Assembly: GCF_002008165.1 (NCBI RefSeq)
Contig: NZ_MRDM01000031.1
Location: forward strand, 62,001 to 126,000
Reading direction: 5' to 3'
Source: Rhizobium laguerreae
GTDB lineage: Bacteria > Pseudomonadota > Alphaproteobacteria > Rhizobiales > Rhizobiaceae
DNA length: 64,000 nt
The position numbers and the translations under genes were made by a program. Below the pieces are notes generated by a model that saw only the letters and a program-made list of their open reading frames with translations, ran no database searches and was not told where the DNA came from. Below are positions 31,747 to 39,901 of this stretch, piece after piece. Every line of letters starts with the position of its first letter. Positions within the stretch are counted from its first letter, which is position 1.

Positions 31747-33801
31747 ATGATATCTAGCTCGCTCGACCGCCTGCTCAGACCGCAAACGATCGCCGTCTTC
31801 GGCGGCCGTGTGGCGCGCAGGGTGATCGAGCAGTGCGACCGCATGGGCTTTGCCGGCGAGATCTGGCCCGTTCATCCCAAACTCGACGAAGTGCTCGGGC
31901 GGCCCTGCTACCGCTGCGTATCCGATCTGCCCTCGGCGCCAGACGCCGCCTTCGTCGGCGTCAATAGGACTCTGACCGTCGAGATCGTCCGCAGCCTTTC
32001 TGAGGCCGGTGCCGGCGGGGCGGTCTGTTATTCATCGGGCTTCAGCGAGGCGACGGATGAACTCGGCGACGGCGCCGAGCTGCAGCAGGCCCTTTTGCAG
32101 GCGGCGGGCGACATGCCGATCCTCGGGCCGAATTGCTACGGCTTTATCAACGGTCTCGACGGTGCGTTGCTCTGGCCTGACCAGCATGGCATGCAGCGCA
32201 TCGAACGCGGCGTTGCGATCCTCACGCAGTCCTCCAATATCGCCATCAACCTGACCATGCAGACCCGCGGCCTGCCGATCGCCTATGTGGTCACCGCAGG
32301 CAATCAGGCGCAGACATCGCTTGCCGATGTCGCCTGCTCACTGATCGACGATCCGCGCGTCACGGCACTCGGCCTTCATGTCGAAGGCTTCGGGGATCTC
32401 TCGGCACTCGAACGCCTGGCCGCCCTTGCCCGGCGGTCGAAAAAGCCGGTCGTCGTGCTGAAGGTCGGCAGGTCCGAGCAGGCAAAACGCGCGGCGGTGT
32501 CGCACACCGCCTCGCTTGCCGGCAGCGATGCCGTCGCCGATGCCGTGCTCGCCCGCCTCGGCCTCGGCCGTGTCCGGACCTTGCCGGCACTGCTCGAAAC
32601 CCTGAAGCTGCTGCATGTCGCCGGGCCTCTCGCAAGCCATTCGATCTCGTCGATGAGCTGTTCCGGAGGCGAAGCCTCGCTGATGGCGGATGCCGCCGTC
32701 GGTCGCAACGTGGAATTTCCCGCGCTGCAGCCAAAACAATTGCCACGGCTGCGGCGCGTTCTGGGCGAGATGGTGACGCTGTCCAATCCGCTCGATTACC
32801 ACACCTTCGTCTGGGGCGATCTCGCACGCCAGACCGAAGCCTTCAGCGCCATGTTCGAGGGCGGCTATGCGCTTAATCTCGTCGTCCTCGATTTTCCGCG
32901 CGGTGACCGCTGCGATGCGTCCGAATGGGCGATGACGGCAGACGCGGTGATTGCGGCTGCCGCCGCAAGCGGTGCGCTGGCCGGCCTTCTGGCGACCCTT
33001 CCGGAAAACATGCCGGAGCCTATCGCCGAGCGGATGATGGCAAATGGCATCATTGCCTTCTGCGGTATCGACGAAGCTATCACGGCTGCGGACGTCGCCG
33101 CCGGCATCGGCCAGGCGTGGAATCGCCCGCCTCCCCTGCCGCTGCTCGACGTGTCCTCTATCGATGGCGAGATCGAGACGCTGACGGAGGCCGATGCCAA
33201 GGCTGAGCTTGCCGCCTTCGACCTTCCGGTTCCAAAGGGGCTGTTGGCCTCCTCTCCCGGGCAAGCGGCTGAGCAGGCCGAGCGGCTCGGTTTTCCCGTC
33301 GTGCTGAAAGCGCTCGGCATTGCCCACAAGACCGAGGCCGGGGCCGTTGTGCTCAACCTGGAGGATATTAAGGCAGTGTCGAATGCGGCGGCGGCCATGC
33401 CGCCGAATGCCGGTTATCTGGTCGAGAAGATGATCGATCCGCCGGTCGCCGAGCTCATTGTCGGCGCCATCCGCGACCCTGTCTTCGGATTGTCGCTCAC
33501 GCTTGGAGCGGGAGGAATCTTTGTTGAATTGCTTGAGGATTCCGTCATCTTGCCACTTCCGGCGACGAAAACCGACATTCACGCGGCGATTTCACGCCTC
33601 AAGCTGGCGAAATTGATCTATGGCTATCGCGGGCGGCCGAAAGGCGATCTCGACGCCGCGGTTGCCGCTATCGCAGCAGCGTCAGATTATGTCGTAAAGA
33701 ATGCGGCATGCCTGGAGGAACTGGACATTAATCCATTGATGGTTCTTCCCGAAGGGCATGGCGTTATTGCAGTCGATGCTCTGATACGGCGGAGGAGGTA
33801 G
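31747..33801 (+). CDS. NDP-forming acyl-CoA synthetase (acetate-CoA ligase ADP-forming family)
   Basis: A 684-residue single-chain enzyme with the usual order: CoA-binding Rossmann domain (TIAVFGGRVARRVIEQ), succinyl-CoA-synthetase-like domains with the phosphohistidine loop at His253 (RAAVSHTASLAGSDAVADAV), and a C-terminal ATP-grasp domain from about 480 (FDLPVPKG, FPVVLKALGIAHKTEAGAVVLNL, EELDINPLMVLPEGHGVIAVDA). It makes an acyl-CoA with ADP and phosphate as products. It occupies the place that the AMP-forming ligase CaiC has in enteric carnitine operons; gamma-butyrobetaine, carnitine or crotonobetaine is the probable acid. GGGAG lies nine bases before the ATG. Confidence 0.88.
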   Translation: MISSSLDRLLRPQTIAVFGGRVARRVIEQCDRMGFAGEIWPVHPKLDEVLGRPCYRCVSDLPSAPDAAFVGVNRTLTVEIVRSLSEAGAGGAVCYSSGFSEATDELGDGAELQQALLQAAGDMPILGPNCYGFINGLDGALLWPDQHGMQRIERGVAILTQSSNIAINLTMQTRGLPIAYVVTAGNQAQTSLADVACSLIDDPRVTALGLHVEGFGDLSALERLAALARRSKKPVVVLKVGRSEQAKRAAVSHTASLAGSDAVADAVLARLGLGRVRTLPALLETLKLLHVAGPLASHSISSMSCSGGEASLMADAAVGRNVEFPALQPKQLPRLRRVLGEMVTLSNPLDYHTFVWGDLARQTEAFSAMFEGGYALNLVVLDFPRGDRCDASEWAMTADAVIAAAAASGALAGLLATLPENMPEPIAERMMANGIIAFCGIDEAITAADVAAGIGQAWNRPPPLPLLDVSSIDGEIETLTEADAKAELAAFDLPVPKGLLASSPGQAAEQAERLGFPVVLKALGIAHKTEAGAVVLNLEDIKAVSNAAAAMPPNAGYLVEKMIDPPVAELIVGAIRDPVFGLSLTLGAGGIFVELLEDSVILPLPATKTDIHAAISRLKLAKLIYGYRGRPKGDLDAAVAAIAAASDYVVKNAACLEELDINPLMVLPEGHGVIAVDALIRRRR

Positions 33802-33807
33802 CATAGG

Positions 33808-34590
33808 TTGAGCGATCCCATTCGCACACGACTTAACGACGGAGTGCTCGAAGTCGTCATCGACCGGCCGAAGGCGAATGCCATCGACCTTGTGACCAGC
33901 CGTGCCCTGGGGTTGATCTTCCAAGATTTCCGCGACGATCCAACGCTGCGCGTCGCCATCGTGACAGGCGCCGGCGAGAAGTTTTTCTGTGCCGGATGGG
34001 ATCTCAAGGCTGCGGCATCAGGCGATGCGGTCTACGGAGATTATGGCGTCGGCGGCTTCGGCGGGCTGCAGGAACTGCGCGACCTCAACAAGCCGGTCAT
34101 TTGTGCGGTGAACGGCATCTGTTGCGGCGGTGGACTGGAGATCGCGCTATCGACCGACCTGATCATTGCCGCCGAGCATGCGAGTTTCGCTCTGCCGGAA
34201 ATCCGCTCCGGCACGGTTGCCGATGCGGCCTCGATCAAGCTGCCGAAACGCATCCCCTATCACATAGCCATGGACATGCTTTTGACGGGACGCTGGCTCG
34301 ACGTTCACGAGGCGCATCGCTGGGGTTTCGTCAACGAGATCCTACCGGCCGATCGGCTGATGGAAAGAGCCTGGGAGCTTGCCCGGCTGCTCGCGAGCGG
34401 TCCGACGCTCGTTTATGCGGCCATCAAGGAAATCGTCCGCGAGGCGGAGGGTTCGACGTTCCAGACTGCCATGAACAAGATCACCAAGCGGCAGTTTGCG
34501 ACGGTCGACAGGCTCTATGCGAGCGAGGACCAATTGGAAGGCGCACGGGCTTTCGCCGAGAAGCGAAGCCCCATTTGGAAAGGAAAATAA
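33808..34590 (+). CDS. caiD: Enoyl-CoA hydratase, carnitinyl-CoA dehydratase-like
   Basis: A 260-residue crotonase-fold protein close to E. coli CaiD (261 residues). The CaiD glutamates fall at the same numbers, Glu111 (GGGLEIALSTDLI) and Glu131 (ALPEIRSGTVADA), and the wording RPKANAIDL, GAGEKFFCAGWDLKAAASG and FAEKRSPIWKG at the end is CaiD-like. It would hydrate crotonobetainyl-CoA to L-carnitinyl-CoA, or racemise carnitine through the CoA ester. The start is TTG, after GGAGGAGG. Six bases separate it from the synthetase stop. The usual SGG after the second Glu is replaced by ADAA, so specificity should be tested. Confidence 0.86.
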   Translation: MSDPIRTRLNDGVLEVVIDRPKANAIDLVTSRALGLIFQDFRDDPTLRVAIVTGAGEKFFCAGWDLKAAASGDAVYGDYGVGGFGGLQELRDLNKPVICAVNGICCGGGLEIALSTDLIIAAEHASFALPEIRSGTVADAASIKLPKRIPYHIAMDMLLTGRWLDVHEAHRWGFVNEILPADRLMERAWELARLLASGPTLVYAAIKEIVREAEGSTFQTAMNKITKRQFATVDRLYASEDQLEGARAFAEKRSPIWKGK

Positions 34591-34708
34591 CCAGGCGGCA
34601 GCAACCGCACTGTTTTCCCGCATGATGCGGGCACCGGAGGGGGAGAGGAAACCGCCTGCGGACCAGCCCGGAAGTTCTGTCAACGCACCATAAAGAAGGA
34701 ACAGGGGA

Positions 34709-36298
34709 ATGAACGACTACACCAAATATCTCGCAAGCCGTGTCACCGCCGGCGGGCTCAGCCGCCGCGAATTCATGGGACGCGCCATGGCGGCCGGCAT
34801 CACACTTGCCGTCGCCGACAAGCTCTTCACCGAAAGTGCCGAAGCCGCCGAACCGAAGCGCGGCGGCCACCTGAAGCTCGGCCTCGAAGGCGGTGCAGCC
34901 ACCGATTCGAAGGACCCGGCGAAGTTCCTGTCGCAGGTCATGTTCTGCATCGGCCGCTGCTGGGGCGACATGCTGGTCGAATCCGATCCGCTGACGGGTG
35001 CCGCCGTGCCCTCACTCGCCGAATCCTGGGAGCCCTCGAAGGATGCTGTCACCTGGACCTTCAAGATCCGCAAGGGCGTCAAGTTCCACGATGGCAAGGA
35101 ACTGACGATCGACGACGTCGTTGCGACGCTGAAACGTCACACCGATGCGAAGTCGGAATCCGGTGCGCTGGGTGTTCTCGGCTCGATCAAGGAGATCAAG
35201 GCCGACGGCGGCAATCTCGTGCTGACGCTCAGCGAAGGCAATGCCGACATGCCGCTGCTGCTGTCGGACTACCATCTGGTTATCCAGCCGAACGGCGGCG
35301 TCGACGATCCTCTCGCCTCGATCGGCACCGGCCCCTACAAGATGACGAGCTTCGAGCCCGGCGTCCGCGCCACCTTCGAAAAGAACAAGGACGACTGGCG
35401 TACCGACCGAGGCTATGTCGATTCGATCGAAATCATCGGCATGAATGATGCGACCGCCCGCATCGCGGCCCTGTCGTCCGGCCAGGTGCACTATATCAAC
35501 CGCGTCGACCCGAAGACCGTCAACCTCCTGAAGCGCGCCCCGAACGTCGAGATTCTCTCGACCGCCGGCCGCGGCCACTACGTCTTCATCATGCATTGCG
35601 ACAAGGCGCCGTTCGACAACAACGACCTGCGCCTCGCCCTGAAATACGCCATGGACCGCGAGACCATGGTCGAGAAGATCCTCGGCGGTTACGGCAAGGT
35701 CGGCAACGACTTCCCGATCAATAGCACCTATGCACTGTTTCCGGAGGGCATCGAGCAGCGCGTTTACGATCCTGACAAGGCTGCCTTCCACTACAAGAAG
35801 TCGGGCCATAGCGGTTCGGTGCTTCTGCGCACCTCCGAGGTCGCCTTCCCCGGCGGTGTCGATGCAGCCGTCCTCTACCAGGAGAGCTGCAAGAAGGCCG
35901 GCATCGAGATCGAGGTCAAGCGCGAACCGGGCGACGGCTACTGGACCAATGTCTGGAACGTCCAGCCCTTCTCGACCTCCTACTGGGGTGGCCGTCCGAC
36001 CCAGGACCAGATGTATTCCACCGCCTATCTCTCGACGGCGGACTGGAACGACACCAAGTTCAAGCGTCCTGACTTCGACAAGCTGCTGCTGGAGGCCCGC
36101 TCCGAACTTGATGAAGCCAAGCGCAAGGACATGTATCGCACCATGGCGATGACGGTGCGCGACGAAGGTGGGGTAATCCTGCCGATGTTCAACGATTTCG
36201 TGAACGCCTCCACCAAGCAGGTGAAGGGTTATGTCCATGACATCGGCAACGACATGTCGAACGGTTACGTCGCGACCCGCGTCTGGCTGGACGCCTGA
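34709..36298 (+). CDS. Peptide/opine-type ABC transporter substrate-binding protein (family 5)
   Basis: A 529-residue SBP_bac_5 protein (DppA/OppA/NikA class). The N-terminus has a Tat-like motif (LSRREFMGRAMAAG) followed by a hydrophobic stretch; cleavage is near AEAAEPK. Family blocks include ESWEPSKDAVTWTFKIRKGVKFHDGKELTIDDVVATLKRH and FDNNDLRLALKYAMDRE. AAGGAACAGGGGA precedes the ATG. First gene of a complete importer operon downstream of the carnitine genes, 118 bp after caiD. Ligand could be a quaternary amine, an acylated derivative or a peptide; the family is too broad to decide. Confidence 0.92.
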   Translation: MNDYTKYLASRVTAGGLSRREFMGRAMAAGITLAVADKLFTESAEAAEPKRGGHLKLGLEGGAATDSKDPAKFLSQVMFCIGRCWGDMLVESDPLTGAAVPSLAESWEPSKDAVTWTFKIRKGVKFHDGKELTIDDVVATLKRHTDAKSESGALGVLGSIKEIKADGGNLVLTLSEGNADMPLLLSDYHLVIQPNGGVDDPLASIGTGPYKMTSFEPGVRATFEKNKDDWRTDRGYVDSIEIIGMNDATARIAALSSGQVHYINRVDPKTVNLLKRAPNVEILSTAGRGHYVFIMHCDKAPFDNNDLRLALKYAMDRETMVEKILGGYGKVGNDFPINSTYALFPEGIEQRVYDPDKAAFHYKKSGHSGSVLLRTSEVAFPGGVDAAVLYQESCKKAGIEIEVKREPGDGYWTNVWNVQPFSTSYWGGRPTQDQMYSTAYLSTADWNDTKFKRPDFDKLLLEARSELDEAKRKDMYRTMAMTVRDEGGVILPMFNDFVNASTKQVKGYVHDIGNDMSNGYVATRVWLDA

Positions 36299-36339
36299 GG
36301 GCATGGGGGCGTTTGCCCCTCCGATCTCCAACGAAGCCT

Positions 36340-36366
36340 GGACCGTGGGATGAAAACCCGCGGTCC
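36340..36366 (+). terminator. Intercistronic hairpin after the binding-protein gene
   Basis: GGACCGTGGG and CCCGCGGTCC form a 10-bp stem with one G-T pair around ATGAAAA. A smaller GGGGC/GCCCC hairpin lies at 36306-36319. No T-tract. Such structures after a binding-protein gene usually lower expression of the following membrane genes or stabilise the binding-protein mRNA. Confidence 0.5.
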
Positions 36367-36395
36367 TCCCGACGTTTTAGCGCGAGGTCCTCGCC

Positions 36396-37403
36396 ATGAC
36401 CAATCCTGCCCCAAGCAATATCTTGCCCGGCCTCGGGTTTCGGCAGCGTTTTCCGCTGCTTGCCCTTATCCTTGAGCGCTTCTTGCTCAGCATCGTCCTG
36501 CTCTTTGCCGTTTCCATCGTGATCTTCGGCGGCCTGGAAGCCCTGCCCGGCGATTTTGCGACCACCTATCTCGGCCAGTCGGCAACACCGCAGGCGGTTG
36601 CCAATATTCGAGAGGACCTCGGGCTGAACCGCCCGATCACCACGCGTTACGTCGAATGGCTCGGCAACGCCGTCCAGGGTGACTTCGGCACCTCCTGGGC
36701 CAGCAAGAATTCGGTGAGCGAACAGATTGGCAAGCGCCTTGGCAATTCGCTCTTCCTGGCGGGTTTCGCGGCCGTGATATCAGTACCGCTCGCCGTCGGG
36801 CTCGGCATGTTGTCGGTGCATTTCCGCAACCGCCTGCCGGATAAGATCATCAACGTCATCTCACTTGCGGCCATCTCGCTGCCGGAATTCTTCGTCGGCT
36901 ACCTGCTGATCCTGTTCTTCGCGGTCAAGTTCGGCGTGGCCACCTTTCCGGCGACGGTCTATGACAGCATGGGTTTCGTCGAGCGGTTGAAGGCAATCGC
37001 GCTGCCGACGGCGACGCTTGTGCTTGTCGTACTCGCGCATATGATGCGGATGACGCGGGCTGCAATCCTCTCCGTCATGTCGTCGGCCTATATGGAGACC
37101 GCGGAGCTGAAAGGCCTTGGCGCCTTCCGCTCGATCGTCAAGCATGCCGCCCCCAATGCGCTCGCGCCGATCATCAACGTCATCGCATTGACGCTTGCCT
37201 ATCTCGTGGTCGGCGTCGTCGTCGTCGAAGTGGTCTTCGTCTATCCCGGCATGGGGCAGTACATGGTCGATGCGGTCACCGTGCGTGACATGCCTGTCGT
37301 GCAGGCCTGCGGCCTGATCTTCGCGGCCGTCTATATCTTCCTGAACATGACCGCCGATATTCTCGCGATTATCGCCAATCCCAGGCTGAGGCATCCGCGA
37401 TGA
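36396..37403 (+). CDS. Peptide-type ABC transporter permease (DppB-like)
   Basis: A 335-residue inner-membrane permease. The DppB-type opening (VSIVIFGGLEALPGDFATTYLGQSATPQAV and NIREDLGLNRPITTRYVEWL) is followed by six membrane segments and the EAA loop METAELKGLGAFRSIVKHAAPNAL. The stop overlaps the next start (ATGA). It forms the channel with the DppC-like protein. Confidence 0.93.
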   Translation: MTNPAPSNILPGLGFRQRFPLLALILERFLLSIVLLFAVSIVIFGGLEALPGDFATTYLGQSATPQAVANIREDLGLNRPITTRYVEWLGNAVQGDFGTSWASKNSVSEQIGKRLGNSLFLAGFAAVISVPLAVGLGMLSVHFRNRLPDKIINVISLAAISLPEFFVGYLLILFFAVKFGVATFPATVYDSMGFVERLKAIALPTATLVLVVLAHMMRMTRAAILSVMSSAYMETAELKGLGAFRSIVKHAAPNALAPIINVIALTLAYLVVGVVVVEVVFVYPGMGQYMVDAVTVRDMPVVQACGLIFAAVYIFLNMTADILAIIANPRLRHPR

Positions 37404-38227
37404 GATTAAGAGACATTCCCATCACCGCCTGGATCGGCATGGCCGGTATCGTCATCGCCTTCATCTTCGCAATCTTCGCACCATGGATCGCTCCTTATGG
37501 CGAGACGCAGGTCGTCGGCGACGTCTGGCAGATGCCGGATGATCAATATATCTTCGGTCTCGACAATCTCGGCCGCGACATCTTCTCGCGGCTGATCTAC
37601 GGCGCACGCACGACGCTGGTGGTCGCGTCCGCCGCCACCGTCATCTCCTTCTCGCTCGGCATCATCCTGAGCTTCACCGCCGCCGTCTCGCGCGGCGTGG
37701 TCGACACTGTCCTCTCACGCTTCAACGATTTGATGATGTCGATCCCGACGCTGATCTTCGCACTGGTGGTATTGGCGGTGCTGCCGCAAAACATCGTCGT
37801 GCTGATCCTTGTCATGGCGATCCTCGATTCCACCCGCGTCTATCGTCTCGGCCGTGCCGTGGCGCTTGATGTCGCGGTGATGGAGTTCGTCGAGGCTGCG
37901 ACGCTGCGCGGCGAAGGCAAGCTCTGGATCATCTTCCGCGAAATCCTGCCGAACACGCTGTCGCCGCTGCTTGCCGAATTCGGCCTGCGCTTCGCCTTCT
38001 CGATCCTGTTCCTCTCGACGCTTTCCTTCCTCGGCCTCGGCATTCAGCCGCCCGCGGCCGATTGGGGCGGCATGGTCAAGGACAACAAGGACGGCATCAT
38101 CTTCGGTATCTCGGCAGCGCTGGTGCCGGGCACCGCGATTGCGACACTTGCCGTCTGCGTCAACCTCGTCGTTGACTGGCTCCTGAAACGCACATCCAGC
38201 CTCAAGGGAGGGCGCGGCGATGCCTGA
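37400..38227 (+). CDS. Peptide-type ABC transporter permease (DppC-like)
   Basis: A 275-residue permease with the DppC hallmarks HIFGLDNLGRDIFSRLIYGARTTL-like text, the EAA loop EFVEAATLRGEGKLWIIFREILPNTLSP and a terminal LGLGIQPPAADWGGMVKDNKDG segment. Translationally coupled to the permease before it and overlapping the ATPase gene after it by eight bases. Confidence 0.93.
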   Translation: MRLRDIPITAWIGMAGIVIAFIFAIFAPWIAPYGETQVVGDVWQMPDDQYIFGLDNLGRDIFSRLIYGARTTLVVASAATVISFSLGIILSFTAAVSRGVVDTVLSRFNDLMMSIPTLIFALVVLAVLPQNIVVLILVMAILDSTRVYRLGRAVALDVAVMEFVEAATLRGEGKLWIIFREILPNTLSPLLAEFGLRFAFSILFLSTLSFLGLGIQPPAADWGGMVKDNKDGIIFGISAALVPGTAIATLAVCVNLVVDWLLKRTSSLKGGRGDA

Positions 38228-39851
38228 GCTTCTTTCCGTTCGCAATCTGAAGATCGAAGCAACCAGCTATCCGCCGGGTGAACCGCCGAAGCGAGTGACG
38301 ATCGTCGACGGCGTTTCCTTCGACCTGCAAAAGGGCAAGGTCCTCGGCCTGATCGGGGAATCGGGCGCCGGCAAGTCGACGATCGGCCTGTCGGCACTTG
38401 CCTATGGCCGGGGCGGCGCCGAAATCACCGGCGGCGAGGTGCGGCTCGACGGCACCGATCTCCTGGCGCTTGGCAAGAACGGCATCCGGAAAATTCGCGG
38501 CGCACGGGTCTGCTATGTCGCGCAGTCGGCGGCGGCCGCCTTCAATCCGGCGCACAGGCTCGGCGATCAAGTGATCGAAGCGTCGGTCAAGCATGGCTTG
38601 ATGAGCAAGGAGGAGGCGCGCAAACGGGCGCTTTATCTGTTCGGGGTTCTCGGCCTGCCCAATCCCGAAACCTTCGGCGAGCGCTTTCCCCACCAGGTCT
38701 CCGGCGGCCAGCTGCAGCGGGCGATGACCGCGATGGCGCTCTGCTCCAATCCCGAACTCATCGTCTTCGACGAGCCGACGACGGCGCTCGACGTCACCAC
38801 GCAGATCGACGTGCTGGCGGCGATCAAGCATGCCATCGAGGAAACGCACACCGCCGCTCTCTACATCACTCATGACCTGGCCGTCGTCGCCCAGATTTCG
38901 GACGACATCATGGTCCTGCGTTATGGCAAGCAGGTCGAATATGGCAGTGTCCAGCAGATCATCGAGACGCCACGGGAAGACTATACCCGCGCCCTCGTCA
39001 GTGTCAGGCAGGCTTATCGCGAGGGAGCGGCCGACCAGTCTGCAGCACTGCTCAAGGTGGAAAATATCAGTGCCGAATATTCCAACGGCTTCAAAGTGCT
39101 GCACGATGTCACGCTGCACGTGCCGAAGGGGCAGACGCTCGCGGTGGTCGGCGAATCCGGTTCGGGCAAATCGACCCTGGCGCGCGTCATCACCGGCCTG
39201 TTGCCGCCGAGCAGCGGGCGCATCGTCTTTGATGGCAAGCCGCTGATGCCTGATCTCAAGAACCGGCCGAACGATGACCTCCGGCGCATCCAGCTGATCT
39301 ATCAGATGGCGGATACGGCGATGAACCCGCGGCAGACGGTGCGCGACATCATCGGCCGCCCGCTGACCTTCTATTATGGCCTGAGAGGTGCCGAGAAGAC
39401 CGCCCGGGTGAAGGAGCTGCTCGATCAGATCGAGATGGGCAAGGGCTTCGTCGATCGTTACCCTGCCGAACTATCCGGCGGCCAGAAGCAACGCGTGGCG
39501 ATCGCGAGAGCACTTGCTGCCAAGCCCGAGCTCATCCTCTGCGACGAGCCGACCTCGGCGCTCGATCCACTTGTAGCGGAAGGTATCCTCAAGCTGCTGC
39601 TGCGCCTGCAGGAAGAAGAGCAGCTGTCCTATGTCTTCATCACCCACGACATCGCAATCGTCCGGGCAATCGCCGACAGCGTGGCGGTGATGCATCGCGG
39701 CAAGCTGGTGCGGTTCGGTCCGAAATCGACGGCGCTGTCGCCGCCGTTTGACGATTACACCGATCTGCTGTTGAAATCCGTACCGGAAATGGAAATCGGC
39801 TGGCTGGAAAGGGTGCTTGCCACGCGTCGCATGGAGAGCGCCGGTAACTGA
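38220..39851 (+). CDS. Fused DppD-DppF-type ABC transporter ATP-binding protein
   Basis: A 543-residue double ATPase equal to DppD and DppF joined. First domain: Walker A GESGAGKST near 45, signature VSGGQLQRAMTAMAL, Walker B LIVFDEPTTALD. Second domain: GESGSGKST near 315, LSGGQKQRVAIARAL, LILCDEPTSALD. Both halves look catalytically complete, so they should pair as an active heterodimer equivalent. Third coupled gene of the importer operon. Confidence 0.92.
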   Translation: MPELLSVRNLKIEATSYPPGEPPKRVTIVDGVSFDLQKGKVLGLIGESGAGKSTIGLSALAYGRGGAEITGGEVRLDGTDLLALGKNGIRKIRGARVCYVAQSAAAAFNPAHRLGDQVIEASVKHGLMSKEEARKRALYLFGVLGLPNPETFGERFPHQVSGGQLQRAMTAMALCSNPELIVFDEPTTALDVTTQIDVLAAIKHAIEETHTAALYITHDLAVVAQISDDIMVLRYGKQVEYGSVQQIIETPREDYTRALVSVRQAYREGAADQSAALLKVENISAEYSNGFKVLHDVTLHVPKGQTLAVVGESGSGKSTLARVITGLLPPSSGRIVFDGKPLMPDLKNRPNDDLRRIQLIYQMADTAMNPRQTVRDIIGRPLTFYYGLRGAEKTARVKELLDQIEMGKGFVDRYPAELSGGQKQRVAIARALAAKPELILCDEPTSALDPLVAEGILKLLLRLQEEEQLSYVFITHDIAIVRAIADSVAVMHRGKLVRFGPKSTALSPPFDDYTDLLLKSVPEMEIGWLERVLATRRMESAGN

Positions 39852-39901
39852 CTTGACGAGGGTAAACCTTCGTCTCATGCAATGTGCATCAAGGAATGAG
39901 C

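Noticed and set aside
35012..36331. 439-residue minus-strand open frame inside the family-5 binding protein
   Set aside because: Antisense shadow of a well-supported gene, no ribosome site or motif.
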